Source: Psychrobacillus sp044762745
GTDB lineage: Bacteria > Bacillota > Bacilli > Bacillales_A > Planococcaceae
Direction: 5' to 3'
NCBI RefSeq assembly: GCF_044762745.1
Contig: NZ_JBIWEX010000011.1
Coordinates: forward strand, 62,001 to 126,000
DNA: 64,000 nucleotides
The translations under genes and the position numbers were made by a program. The notes under the pieces are model-generated. The model ran no database searches. It had not been told where the DNA came from and was given only the letters and a program-made list of their open reading frames with translations. Positions 8,799 through 17,549 of this stretch are shown in pieces (position 1 is the stretch's first letter; each line of letters begins with the position of its first letter).

Positions 8799-9365
8799 CT
8801 ATCCTTCAAATGTTTCTTGGAACTTAGTTAAGAACAAATCCGAATCTTCCATTTCATCCACAGAAATCTCTTCCGGGAGTGGAGGTAATGCACGAATATC
8901 TTGTAATCCAAAGTATTGAAGAAATTCCGTTGTGGTACCATACAATATAGCCCTTCCGGTACCATCCGCACGCCCAACTTCTTTTACCAAGCCTTTTAAG
9001 GACAACGTATGTATCGGTCGTTCTGATTTCACCCCTCGAATCTCTTCAATTTCTACTCTCGTAATGGGCTGCTTATATGCAATGATCGCTAACACTTCGA
9101 GAGACGCTTGCGAAAGAGATTGTGTCGTAGGATTTTCTACTAGTTTTTGAATACTACTTGCATTCACTTGCTTCGTCACTAACTGAAACGTACCAGCTAA
9201 TTGCTTGATCTCGATTCCTCTGTCTTCACTCTTTTCATATAATTCCATCATATTTTCAAGCGTTTCGGCAATTTGTTCTTCTGTTTCATTTGTCAAAAAA
9301 GCTAATTGTTTTTTAGTTAATCCATCTTCCCCACTCACAAACAATAGACTTTCAATATTACTCAT
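8799..9365 (-). CDS. scpB: Segregation and condensation protein B (ScpB)
   Basis: Winged-helix subunit of the SMC-ScpA-ScpB condensin that compacts and segregates the chromosome. 188 residues from the ATG at 9365, where the start overlaps the scpA stop in an ATGAGTAA arrangement (8 nt). The conserved core SQASLEVLAIIAYKQPITR and the run EIRGVKSERPIHTL are typical. Translational coupling with scpA fits the fixed stoichiometry of the complex. Confidence 0.95.
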   Translation of the reverse strand: MSNIESLLFVSGEDGLTKKQLAFLTNETEEQIAETLENMMELYEKSEDRGIEIKQLAGTFQLVTKQVNASSIQKLVENPTTQSLSQASLEVLAIIAYKQPITRVEIEEIRGVKSERPIHTLSLKGLVKEVGRADGTGRAILYGTTTEFLQYFGLQDIRALPPLPEEISVDEMEDSDLFLTKFQETFEG

Positions 9366-10137
9366 CAATTTCATCTTCGAATTCACTTTCAAAATCTTCC
9401 TTTCGCAAAAGAACAAATAAATCATCAAAATTGTTTTTTTGCTCTACTTGCACAATTTGGCGTTTCATAAGCTCTAATATGGATAGAAATGTTGTCACTA
9501 TCGTCGTTTTATCCATTGTTGGAAAAAGCTCATAAAAAGATAATCTGCCTTTGTTTTGCTTTAAGTTTGTAATGACATTTTTCATTTGATCTTTGATCGA
9601 TATTTCTTGTTTACTTACTCGTGTGTGCAGTGGTGCATTTAGCTGTTTTCTTCGTAGCATTTTTTGAAATGCACCAAGCATGTCGTACACATTCACGTCT
9701 AGTTCAAATAAGGCAAGCTGTTTACTATTTTGCAATTCACTTAAATCAGTTGGCGGTCTTGTATAAAATAGATTACGAGTTTCCTCCATTTCTTGTAAAC
9801 TAACGGCAGCTTCTTTGTATTTCTTATATTCTATTAACTTAAGTACTAACTCGTCCCTTGGGTCATTTAGATTAATATCAAAATCATCTTCCATGTCGTC
9901 GTCTTGATGAATTGGAAGAAGCATTTTACTTTTGATCGATAGCAGTGTTGCTGCCATTACTAAATATTCACTTGCTTCGTTTAGCTCCAAAACACTCATT
10001 GCATGTACATGCTCCATATACTGAGCTGTGATCTCTGCCATTTTAATATCATATATATCTATTTCCAAACGATTTATTAAATGTAATAATAAATCAAGGG
10101 GTCCCTCAAATGCTTCTGTTTTTACTTCATAAGACAT
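9358..10137 (-). CDS. scpA: Segregation and condensation protein A (ScpA)
   Basis: Kleisin subunit that bridges the SMC head domains. 259 residues from the ATG at 10137, which has GGTGGAG upstream. It begins with the typical N-terminal kleisin segment EAFEGPLDLLLHLI and has an acidic middle region and a C-terminal winged helix. The gene pair scpA-scpB lies next to ypuF and ribT as in B. subtilis. Confidence 0.95.
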   Translation of the reverse strand: MSYEVKTEAFEGPLDLLLHLINRLEIDIYDIKMAEITAQYMEHVHAMSVLELNEASEYLVMAATLLSIKSKMLLPIHQDDDMEDDFDINLNDPRDELVLKLIEYKKYKEAAVSLQEMEETRNLFYTRPPTDLSELQNSKQLALFELDVNVYDMLGAFQKMLRRKQLNAPLHTRVSKQEISIKDQMKNVITNLKQNKGRLSFYELFPTMDKTTIVTTFLSILELMKRQIVQVEQKNNFDDLFVLLRKEDFESEFEDEIDE

Positions 10138-10191
10138 AATACTCCACCTATTATCGGTTTTTAACATCATTATAGAGGAAAGGTGATTGCA

Positions 10192-10731
10192 TTGCATCCT
10201 ACATTCCATCCTAATTTTGTCCAATTTCTAAAAGAATTTAATGATACGCATGATTATTTCGAGTGCCATGAACTACTAGAAGACTACTGGAAAGAAGTTT
10301 CGCAAGCCGATAAAAATCACCCATTAACAGCGTTCATCCTTTTATCTACGTCTATGTACCATTGGCGTCGGGGCAATATTACGGGAGCGATTAAAACAAT
10401 GAATGGAAGTATTAAACGATTCGCGGAAACTTTTCCATCTAGCTATTACGAAACAATCAACTATGTTAAACTTATGCAACATGCTACCCATTCTATTAAC
10501 ATCATGAAAGAAAAAATTACATTTCAACGATTCGCCATCGAGCTAACAAATGAAGAGCTACAACATTTAGTAGGTGCATTAGAAATCCCATCTAGCAGTG
10601 ACTTACACTTTCTTACTCATAAGCATATGCTCAGAGATCGCTCAGAAATACTAATCGAGCGAGAAAGACAAAAAGAAATGCGTAAGCGACTGGAGTCTGG
10701 AAAGAAAAAAAGAAGAGATGACTTGAAATAA
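10192..10731 (+). CDS. ypuF: DUF309 protein (YpuF-like)
   Basis: Small cytosolic protein of the DUF309 family, whose molecular role is unknown. It carries the family motif DYFECHELLEDYWK near the N-terminus and a basic C-terminal tail. The probable start is the TTG at 10192, with GAGGAAAGG about 8 nt before it; the GTG at 10183 overlaps that site. It is divergent from scpA (55 nt between starts) and converges with ribT, whose stop is 2 nt away. Confidence 0.85.
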   Translation: MHPTFHPNFVQFLKEFNDTHDYFECHELLEDYWKEVSQADKNHPLTAFILLSTSMYHWRRGNITGAIKTMNGSIKRFAETFPSSYYETINYVKLMQHATHSINIMKEKITFQRFAIELTNEELQHLVGALEIPSSSDLHFLTHKHMLRDRSEILIERERQKEMRKRLESGKKKRRDDLK

Positions 10732-10732
10732 G

Positions 10733-11092
10733 TCAATCCTCTTCTTTTTCAATTTGGCTTTTTTCGAAGAAAGACTTTATCTCTTCGGTTGGTTGGATAG
10801 ACGATGTATGTAAAATAGATGTTAAGCTTTGTAACATTTCTTTTCCAATACCTTCTCCGCGGTGAGAAGGGTTGACGGAAAGATGCTGAATAATTCCATC
10901 TGTATTGTCCATGCGAACGCCAACTAATCCTACTAAATCTTCATCTTTTTTCCACAAAAACAAATGCCAATTTGGATTCGTTTCATACTCTTGTATTGTT
11001 TCTAATAACTTTTTAACATCTTTTTCATGAGGCATAAATGATAGAAGACCCATAGAAATTTTTTCGAATGCTTTTTTATACCGTAGCAACAT
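10733..11092 (-). CDS. ribT: RibT-type GNAT acetyltransferase
   Basis: 119 residues, matching the RibT family that sits at the end of the riboflavin operon in B. subtilis. The acetyl-CoA binding segment HLSVNPSHRGEGIGKEML carries the GNAT motif A (Q/RxxGxG/A). The biological substrate is not established. The start is the ATG at 11092, preceded by AGAGGG at 7 nt; a longer frame to 11185 lacks a site. Here it is separated from any rib genes, which are not in this window. Confidence 0.85.
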   Translation of the reverse strand: MLLRYKKAFEKISMGLLSFMPHEKDVKKLLETIQEYETNPNWHLFLWKKDEDLVGLVGVRMDNTDGIIQHLSVNPSHRGEGIGKEMLQSLTSILHTSSIQPTEEIKSFFEKSQIEKEED

Positions 11093-11194
11093 AGTTAAAC
11101 CCTCTTTTAGTTTCATCACTTCTACAGAAGTAGGAAGACTCTCGAAAAATAAGTTTGATATAATCATTACAATCCTACACGACATTTACCTAAA

Positions 11195-11296
11195 TTACAA
11201 ATTAGCATTTGGGGCTATAAAGATCCAATAAATAGCTCCCCATACAATACCAATTATTAATAACATGAGAAATAAAATAGTATTCGGTTTTTTCAA
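11195..11296 (-). CDS. 33-residue membrane peptide downstream of lysA
   Basis: A short frame starting at TTG 11296, 7 nt after the lysA stop, with AAAAGGAG overlapping the end of lysA. The product starts with two lysines, then a single hydrophobic helix (about residues 6-28, containing LLIIGIVWGAIYWIF) and a short polar tail. This is the layout of real small membrane proteins. I do not recognise the family. Co-transcription with lysA is likely from the spacing. Confidence 0.6.
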   Translation of the reverse strand: MKKPNTILFLMLLIIGIVWGAIYWIFIAPNANL

Positions 11297-11303
11297 CTTA
11301 CCT

Positions 11304-12620
11304 TCACTCCTTTTCCATCGTTAGAGGAAGGTCAAGATGAACAATATCTTCTAAAGTTTCTCTTCTTACAGCTAATTGATGTTTTCCATTTTCCACAAAA
11401 ACGACTGCAGGTCTAGCTAAGCGATTATAATTACTTGCCATGGCATATCCATAAGCACCAGTACAGAACATCGCTAAAATATCTCCTGGTTCTGCTTTTG
11501 GTAATTCGATATGTTCGATCAATTTATCGCCAGATTCACAACATTTACCAGCAATCGTGTACGCTTCATCTGCTTTTTCGTCTAGTTTATTTGCAATGAC
11601 TGCATCATATAACGCGCCGTATAGGGCTGGACGAATATTATCCGACATTCCACCATCTACAGCCAAATAGTTACGAACGTCTGGCACTTCTTTTTCAGAA
11701 CCGATTGTATACAAAGAAGTTCCCGCATCTCCAACTAGCGAACGGCCTGGTTCAATCCATATTTCAGGCATCGCAAAGTTTGTTTCTGCAATTAGGCTTT
11801 TTACGACCATAATCATTTCTTTTACATAAACAGAAGGTTCCAGCGGGGTATCTTCTTTCGTATACTTTATACCAAAGCCGCCGCCTAAATTTAATACGGT
11901 ACACTCAAAATCATAATCATGATGCCATTCAATCATTTTTTTGATTAATTTTTCTGCTGCAACTTTAAATCCAATTGTTTCAAAAATTTGAGAACCAATA
12001 TGACAATGGAGGCCGAGTAATTGAATGAAATCATCCTCATACACTTTCTGAAACGCAAGATCTGCTTGGCCATTTATCAAATCAAATCCAAATTTGGAAT
12101 CTTGTTGTCCAGTAGTAATGTAGTCATGTGTATGTGCTTCTACCCCTGGAGTGACACGTAAAAGTATATTTACTTTTTGGTTATGTTCTGCAGTTAGTTG
12201 TTTTAATAACTCGATTTCATAGAAATTATCTACAACGATACAGCCTATATTATGTTCAATCGCTAGCAATAATTCTTCTTTACTTTTATTGTTCCCGTGA
12301 AAGTGTATTCGATCTACTGGAAATCCTGCTTTAATCGCTGTATATAACTCTCCGCTAGAAACTACATCAAGCGACAAATTTTCTTGTTTCATCACTTGAT
12401 ACATTGCCACACTAGAAAAAGCTTTACTCGCATAAGCCACTTGCGCCGGCACATTTTGTTCTTTAAACGTTTGGATAAATGCACGTGCTCGCTCTCTTAT
12501 TAAAGACAAATCATATACGAATAATGGTGTTCCGTATGTTTTTGCTAATTCTAAACTGTCCATTCCACCTAATACTAAATGTCCTTTTTCATTTACCGCA
12601 TGTGTTGATATCGTCACCAA
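11304..12620 (-). CDS. lysA: Diaminopimelate decarboxylase
   Basis: PLP enzyme that converts meso-diaminopimelate to lysine, the last step of lysine synthesis. 438 residues. The PLP lysine lies in VAYASKAFSS, with the glycine-rich GGGFGIKY, HCHIGSQI, and the CESGDKL and GAYGYAM segments typical of group III decarboxylases. The start is TTG at 12620 with GAGG 8 nt upstream; the next codon is GTG and could serve instead. It follows spoVAF by 69 nt, as lysA follows the spoVA operon in B. subtilis. Confidence 0.95.
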   Translation of the reverse strand: MVTISTHAVNEKGHLVLGGMDSLELAKTYGTPLFVYDLSLIRERARAFIQTFKEQNVPAQVAYASKAFSSVAMYQVMKQENLSLDVVSSGELYTAIKAGFPVDRIHFHGNNKSKEELLLAIEHNIGCIVVDNFYEIELLKQLTAEHNQKVNILLRVTPGVEAHTHDYITTGQQDSKFGFDLINGQADLAFQKVYEDDFIQLLGLHCHIGSQIFETIGFKVAAEKLIKKMIEWHHDYDFECTVLNLGGGFGIKYTKEDTPLEPSVYVKEMIMVVKSLIAETNFAMPEIWIEPGRSLVGDAGTSLYTIGSEKEVPDVRNYLAVDGGMSDNIRPALYGALYDAVIANKLDEKADEAYTIAGKCCESGDKLIEHIELPKAEPGDILAMFCTGAYGYAMASNYNRLARPAVVFVENGKHQLAVRRETLEDIVHLDLPLTMEKE

Positions 12621-12689
12621 ATAAATCGCCTCTTTTCCTCTTTCGCTATAGAAACTTTACCACATTAAAAGAGGAGATTGCAATGGGTT

Positions 12690-14138
12690 TCACGCCCGCT
12701 TGCGAACAGATGATCGAGTAATAAACGGCCGCTTTGCATCAACCGGCATGGGAAAACGGACAAGTATTCGCATAAATGCTTTTGGAAAAAAAGGCATGGC
12801 CGGCCATAAATAAGGTACATTCAAAGGTCTTAACGATCCAACGTAAAAAAGCAAGATGACAAGCGCGACAAAAAAACCATTAGCACCGAATAGTGCCGTA
12901 CAAAGTAGGATAAATGTTCGAAAGATTTTTGTCGAAATACTCAGTTCATAGGACGGTATAGCAAATGTAAAAATGGCAGTGATTGCTGTATACAGTATAA
13001 CCTCTGGTACAAATAACCCGACATCTACCGCCATTTGTCCGATGACTAATGCTGCAATAATTCCCATCGCTGTCGATAAAGGCGTCGGCGTGTGAATGGC
13101 AGCTAGTCGTAAAAATTCAATCCCAACATCCGCGAAAATGATTTGTAATAAAAGAGGTATTTCTCCCGTTTCCTTTGGTCCAAAAAAGTCAAGTGAATTC
13201 GGCAAAAACTCCGGATGCTTCGAAAGTAAGTACCAAAAAGGAAGTAAAAATAAACTTAACACGAGCCCGCTCAAACGAATCCATCTCACTATCGTACCGA
13301 TTAAAGGCGCCTGCCTGTATTCCTCCGCATGTTGCAAATGGTGGAATACCGTCGTCGGTACAATAATAGCAGATGGAGAAGTATCTACCACAAGCACGAT
13401 ATGCCCTTCTAGCAAATGGGCAGCCGCGATATCTGGCCTTTCCGTAAATCGCACAAATGGTAAGGGATGAAAACCTTGTTTAAACAACCATTCTTCAAGT
13501 GCCTTATCAGTCATCGTAAAGCCATCATGTTTTATTTGGTTCATTCTTTCTCGAATTTGCTTCAAATTGTCTTCATTTGCTATACCTTTTATAAACGAAA
13601 TGGCAATATCTGTTTGACCTAAAGTCGATACTTGATGTAGTTCAAACCGTAAAGCTGTATCGCGAATCCTTCTTCTGATTAGCGCAGTATTTAGTACGAT
13701 ATTTTCCGTAAATCCATCCCTTGACCCTCTTACAACTTTTTCGTTATCGGGTTCTTCTGGATTCCTTCCTGGATAGGTCCGTACATCTATTGTATAAACA
13801 GAGCCATTATTTAAAATAAACGTAACTTGTCCACTTAGTAACGCGACAAGCCATTTCTCTTTGGAATCATACTGCGTAATCGAATAATAGGGAAAATAAT
13901 GTTCAATAATTTCATTTTCATCGATTATTTCTTCTTGTATTTCTAATTGCGCATTCGTAAGTAACTCAGTCAGGACCATCCCATCAACTAATCCATTAAT
14001 ATAGACAAGCAATACGGGAAACTCATACAGATGCGTATGCAATGTTCCAAAATCGTACGATTCATTTACGCCGAATTTTTCTTTTAAATACGCTTCTGCT
14101 TCAGACATACTTGAAAATAAAGTATTCGTTTCAATCAC
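12690..14138 (-). CDS. spoVAF: SpoVAF, GerA-family spore germination protein
   Basis: Membrane protein of the GerA family, in B. subtilis the last product of the spoVA operon, associated with the spore inner membrane and DPA release during germination. 482 residues: a soluble N-terminal half containing the family segment NGLVDGMVL, then about five membrane helices from residue 290 with the conserved PxxLR-like PTPLSTAMGI region. GTG start with a 4-nt GTGA overlap with sigF, so it is translated from the sigF message. spoVAA-AE are absent between them. Confidence 0.9.
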   Translation of the reverse strand: MIETNTLFSSMSEAEAYLKEKFGVNESYDFGTLHTHLYEFPVLLVYINGLVDGMVLTELLTNAQLEIQEEIIDENEIIEHYFPYYSITQYDSKEKWLVALLSGQVTFILNNGSVYTIDVRTYPGRNPEEPDNEKVVRGSRDGFTENIVLNTALIRRRIRDTALRFELHQVSTLGQTDIAISFIKGIANEDNLKQIRERMNQIKHDGFTMTDKALEEWLFKQGFHPLPFVRFTERPDIAAAHLLEGHIVLVVDTSPSAIIVPTTVFHHLQHAEEYRQAPLIGTIVRWIRLSGLVLSLFLLPFWYLLSKHPEFLPNSLDFFGPKETGEIPLLLQIIFADVGIEFLRLAAIHTPTPLSTAMGIIAALVIGQMAVDVGLFVPEVILYTAITAIFTFAIPSYELSISTKIFRTFILLCTALFGANGFFVALVILLFYVGSLRPLNVPYLWPAMPFFPKAFMRILVRFPMPVDAKRPFITRSSVRKRA

Positions 14139-14920
14139 CTATCTTTGGCTTTTGATTGCTCTTCAAAACCAGCTGGAACTAGCCACAATTTTAGCTGGCT
14201 TAATATTTTTTTCTCTAATCTCGACACTTGCACTTGAGATATCCCAAGTCGTTCGGCAATATCGCTTTGCGTACAGTCTAGGTAATATCGTAAGTAAATA
14301 ATCATTTGTTCTCGTTTGTCTAGCTTTTCCAGTAGCTCTCTCAGTGGGATATGGTCAAATGACTTCTCCGAACGTTCATCTTTCATCTGATCCATTAATG
14401 TGAGTGCATCACCACTTTCATTTTCATACAATTGCTCTTGTAATGATGCGGGATCTCTTAATGCATCCGTTGCCATGACAATTTCTTCTCTCGATACTTC
14501 TAAAATACTAGCTAGTTCCAAAATTGTTGGTTGACGTTCATGTTTTTTTAGAAAATCATCGGTCGCATGGCGAATTTTAAAATTTAACTCCCTTATGGAG
14601 CGACTGATTTTCACCATTCCATCATCTCTTAAAAACCGCTGAATTTCTCCAATTATCATCGGAACTGCATACGTTGAAAATTTCACTTCATATGACAAAT
14701 CAAACTTATCTACCGATTTCATCAGACCTATACAGCCAATTTGAAATAAATCCTCTAAATCCGCCCCTCGTGACGCAAAACGCTGTACGATAGACCAAAC
14801 TAACCGAGTATTTCCTTCGATCATTTGCTGCCTTGCCTGCTTATCTCCAGCTTGTGCTAATGCGATGAGTTCCCTCATTTTTTCTTGGGTTAATAAAACC
14901 GACGGCTTATTATTCATCAT
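14135..14920 (-). CDS. sigF: RNA polymerase sigma-F (forespore-specific)
   Basis: Early forespore sigma factor. 261 residues with sigma-70 region 2 (DLFQIGCIGLMKSVDKFDL), region 3 and a C-terminal helix-turn-helix (SDIAERLGISQVQVSRLEKK). It is third in spoIIAA-spoIIAB-sigF, held inactive by SpoIIAB until SpoIIAA is dephosphorylated. Its ATG overlaps the spoIIAB stop (TAATG). The first of two adjacent Met codons has AGGA at 7 nt. Confidence 0.97.
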   Translation of the reverse strand: MMNNKPSVLLTQEKMRELIALAQAGDKQARQQMIEGNTRLVWSIVQRFASRGADLEDLFQIGCIGLMKSVDKFDLSYEVKFSTYAVPMIIGEIQRFLRDDGMVKISRSIRELNFKIRHATDDFLKKHERQPTILELASILEVSREEIVMATDALRDPASLQEQLYENESGDALTLMDQMKDERSEKSFDHIPLRELLEKLDKREQMIIYLRYYLDCTQSDIAERLGISQVQVSRLEKKILSQLKLWLVPAGFEEQSKAKDR

Positions 14921-15366
14921 TAGAGAATCCTACTAGATTCTTGAATTGGTACAAATCGCTTCGTAATAGTTACAGTCGTCCCCCTATCAGGAATTGAGTA
15001 TATCTCTACATCGTCACTAAAGCTCTCCATAATTGTGAATCCCATTCCAGATCGCTCCTGCTCCGGCTTTGTCGTAAAAAGTGGCTCGCGTGCCTGGCTT
15101 ACATCTCGAATACCTCGACCATAGTCCACAATAGATACGACTATTTCTCTATCTACTCGTTGGGCGTGAATTTCTATTTTCCCTACTCCGTCTTCTTCGT
15201 ATCCATGTACAATAGCATTCGTTACCGCTTCAGATATAACTGTTTTAAACTCGGATAATTCTTCGATAGTTGGATCTATTGCCGCGATAAAACTGGACAT
15301 TACCATTCTCGCTAATGCTTCATTCTCACTTTTTGCTATAAAAGATAGTGTGATCTCATTGTCCAT
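14920..15366 (-). CDS. spoIIAB: Anti-sigma-F factor SpoIIAB
   Basis: Serine kinase and anti-sigma factor with a GHKL ATP-binding fold; it binds sigma-F and phosphorylates SpoIIAA. 148 residues. The N box is visible in SEAVTNAIVHGYE and the G1 box in VDYGRGIRD. The ATG at 15366 is preceded by GGGGG at 8 nt and overlaps the end of spoIIAA by 11 nt; a TTG two codons upstream lacks this spacing. Confidence 0.96.
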   Translation of the reverse strand: MDNEITLSFIAKSENEALARMVMSSFIAAIDPTIEELSEFKTVISEAVTNAIVHGYEEDGVGKIEIHAQRVDREIVVSIVDYGRGIRDVSQAREPLFTTKPEQERSGMGFTIMESFSDDVEIYSIPDRGTTVTITKRFVPIQESSRIL

Positions 15367-15712
15367 AAACAATTCCCCCTAACTTTGACATAATTTCAAT
15401 TTCTGATTCGTTATAGATGTAGGGACTTAATCCTGCAAACTGAAAAATTTTCTTCATCGTTGGTGAAGGATTAACGATAATTGTTTGTCCTTCGATTGGC
15501 GCAAGTTCACGCATTCTTCCGAGTATTAGCCCAATGCCGGAACTATCCATAAAATTTAAATCTTTTAAATTCCAAACTAATACTTTAATAGACCCATTTT
15601 TAATCAGTGGCACTATTTCATTTCGAATATCGGTTGTACTATGATGGTCTAATTCACCTTTTAATCGAATAATAATAATTTCGTCTCCAACTCTTTCTAC
15701 TTCATGATTCAT
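15356..15712 (-). CDS. spoIIAA: Anti-sigma-F antagonist SpoIIAA
   Basis: STAS-domain protein that releases sigma-F from SpoIIAB when unphosphorylated. 118 residues. The phosphorylatable serine is in LNFMDSSGIGLILGR. First gene of the sporulation operon, with AGAGGAGG upstream of the ATG. Confidence 0.97.
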   Translation of the reverse strand: MNHEVERVGDEIIIIRLKGELDHHSTTDIRNEIVPLIKNGSIKVLVWNLKDLNFMDSSGIGLILGRMRELAPIEGQTIIVNPSPTMKKIFQFAGLSPYIYNESEIEIMSKLGGIVYGQ

Positions 15713-15736
15713 AAAATCGCCTCCTCTGATAGCGCA

Positions 15737-15764
15737 ATTCTACATGAACAGATGTTATTCCTTG
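15737..15764 (-). promoter_or_regulatory. Sigma-H-type promoter of spoIIAA
   Basis: On the minus strand, CAAGGAATA then 12 nt then GTAGAAT. This matches the sigma-H consensus (RWAGGAWWT and RNNGAAT) at the core AGGA and GAAT positions with the right spacing, 25 nt upstream of the spoIIAA start. Sigma-H control of spoIIA is known in B. subtilis. Confidence 0.75.
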
Positions 15765-15865
15765 CGCTTGACAAAAGTAGAAGAAATGATATCTTATTAG
15801 TCGATTTTCGACAAAGGGCTTCTCGTTATAAGTATGGGATGATTTATTATTTTTTAATCAAAAAA

Positions 15866-15909
15866 TAGGCATCTCGTAAAAGTTTTTATAAACCTTTACG
15901 GGATGCCTA
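15866..15909 (-). terminator. Hairpin terminator-like structure in pdp-spoIIAA gap
   Basis: Strong stem TAGGCATC.CGTAAA / TTTACG.GATGCCTA, followed on the minus strand by TTTTTTG. It would stop minus-strand transcription coming through the repeat region. Confidence 0.7.
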
Positions 15910-15924
15910 ATTGTTTACATAAAT

Positions 15925-16192
15925 ATTGAGTGCACATAGACTGCCGTATCCACACAAATCTACGGCATCTGATCATTAATATCATGCGATCATACTAGCG
16001 TCGTATATGCCCATAAACCCTCGCTATACGCCCATAAAAATACGGCATCCGATCATTAAAATATCCTGCGATCATACAAGCGTCGTATCCGCCCATAAAC
16101 CTTCGCTATACGCCCATAAAAATACGGCATCCGATCATTAAAATACTATCCAATCATACAAGCATTGTATCCGCCCATAAATAATTCGCTCA
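15925..16192. repeat. Tandem repeat, about 80-82 bp unit, nearly three copies
   Basis: Units begin with TACGGCATC at 15961, 16041 and 16123, and a partial unit lies before the first. Each unit contains GATCATTAA, GCGATCATAC, CGTCGTAT and one or two CGCCCATAAA blocks. Units 1 and 2 are over 90 percent alike by eye; the third is degenerate at its end. No coding frame. It fills most of the 527-bp gap between pdp and spoIIAA. Confidence 0.8.
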
Positions 16193-16201
16193 AGAAAAAA
16201 A

Positions 16202-16224
16202 CAGCCAAATTTGTAATTTGGCTG
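16202..16224 (-). terminator. Terminator of pdp
   Basis: Perfect 10-bp stem CAGCCAAATT / AATTTGGCTG with a 3-nt loop, followed on the minus strand by TTTTTTTC, 15 nt past the pdp stop. Confidence 0.85.
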
Positions 16225-16239
16225 CTTACTTAATGAATA

Positions 16240-17529
16240 TTACATTATCTTCAAAATAGACTTATTCTTCACTGGTTGAGCATCCGTAATCGAATATGCT
16301 TCCTCGATTAATCGGATAGACTCATCAACTGCATCTTTATTAGAATACAGAACTGCTAAAGTATCACCTTTTTTAATTGATTGCCCGGTAAGTGCCACTA
16401 ATTTAACACCAGCGTCGAAATCTAGCACATCTGCTTTCGTCAAGCGACCCGCGCCTACTAAAAGAGAGGCTTTTCCGATTAGTTCTGCGTCTATCAAACT
16501 AATATGCCCATCTTGTCCAGCTTTCACTTCAATCTCATGCTTTGTAGTTTTCGCATGAATATCAGAAGCATCTCCACCTTGTGCAGTAATAAACTCTTTA
16601 AACTTAGCTAGTGCTGCACCATTTGAAAGTGTTTCTAATACTTTTTGCTCACTAGCCTCATCAGTGGCACCAGTAGCAAGTTGATACATTTTGGAAGAAA
16701 TTGCGATTGTCACATCTAATAAGCCTTGTTCACTTGCTTTATAGTTGCTCAGGAAATCATGAGCTTCCGCAACTTCTAATTTATTCCCAATATTATGACC
16801 AAGTGGCTGATTCATATCGGTAATAACGACCGCTACTTTTCTGCCTAAACTTTCACCAATTTGAATCATCGTTTCAGCTAACTCGGAAGCATGCTCTATA
16901 TCCTTCATAAATGCACCTTTACCGCATTTTACATCGAGAACGATTCCATCGGCACCACTCGCTATTTTTTTACTCATAATAGAAGATGCGATCAACGGAA
17001 TACTATCAACAGTACCTGTCACATCTCGTAATGCGTACAGTTTTTTATCCGCAGGTGTTAAATTACCTGATTGGCCAACAATGGCGATTTTATGTTCATT
17101 TACTTGTTTAATAAATTCATCTGCTTCTAATTCCACATGAAAACCATCAATAGATTCTAATTTATCTACTGTACCTCCCGTAATTCCAAGCCCTCTACCG
17201 CTCATTTTGGCAATTGGAATGTTTAAAGAAGCTAAAATTGGTGCAACAAGTAAACTAACTTTATCGCCAATCCCACCAGTACTATGCTTATCCACTTTAA
17301 ATCCTTCGATACTGGAAAGGTCGATAACGTCGCCTGATTCCACCATTGCCTTTGTTAGCCAAGCTGTTTCATTTTCATCCATTCCATGAATGAGAATTGC
17401 CATAAGCATGGAACTCATTTGGTAATCTGGCACCTCATCTTTTGTATATTTCGCAATCATATATTGTATTTCTTCTTCTGAAAGTGAACTGTTTCGTTTT
17501 TTCTTATCTATCAATTCAAGCATATTCAT
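16240..17529 (-). CDS. pdp: Pyrimidine-nucleoside phosphorylase
   Basis: Cleaves thymidine, uridine and deoxyuridine to base plus (deoxy)ribose-1-phosphate. 429 residues. It carries the thymidine phosphorylase signature with the phosphate-binding segment KHSTGGIGDKVS and the SGRGLGITGGT loop. GGCGGG precedes the ATG at 17529. deoB lies 20 nt upstream, so the deoxyribose-1-phosphate produced can go directly to DeoB. Confidence 0.95.
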   Translation of the reverse strand: MNMLELIDKKKRNSSLSEEEIQYMIAKYTKDEVPDYQMSSMLMAILIHGMDENETAWLTKAMVESGDVIDLSSIEGFKVDKHSTGGIGDKVSLLVAPILASLNIPIAKMSGRGLGITGGTVDKLESIDGFHVELEADEFIKQVNEHKIAIVGQSGNLTPADKKLYALRDVTGTVDSIPLIASSIMSKKIASGADGIVLDVKCGKGAFMKDIEHASELAETMIQIGESLGRKVAVVITDMNQPLGHNIGNKLEVAEAHDFLSNYKASEQGLLDVTIAISSKMYQLATGATDEASEQKVLETLSNGAALAKFKEFITAQGGDASDIHAKTTKHEIEVKAGQDGHISLIDAELIGKASLLVGAGRLTKADVLDFDAGVKLVALTGQSIKKGDTLAVLYSNKDAVDESIRLIEEAYSITDAQPVKNKSILKIM

Positions 17530-17549
17530 GTATTTTCCCGCCTTAATGT

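Noticed and set aside
15925..16192. Tandem repeat considered as a CRISPR array
   Set aside because: The units are adjacent and contain no unique spacers; there are no cas genes.
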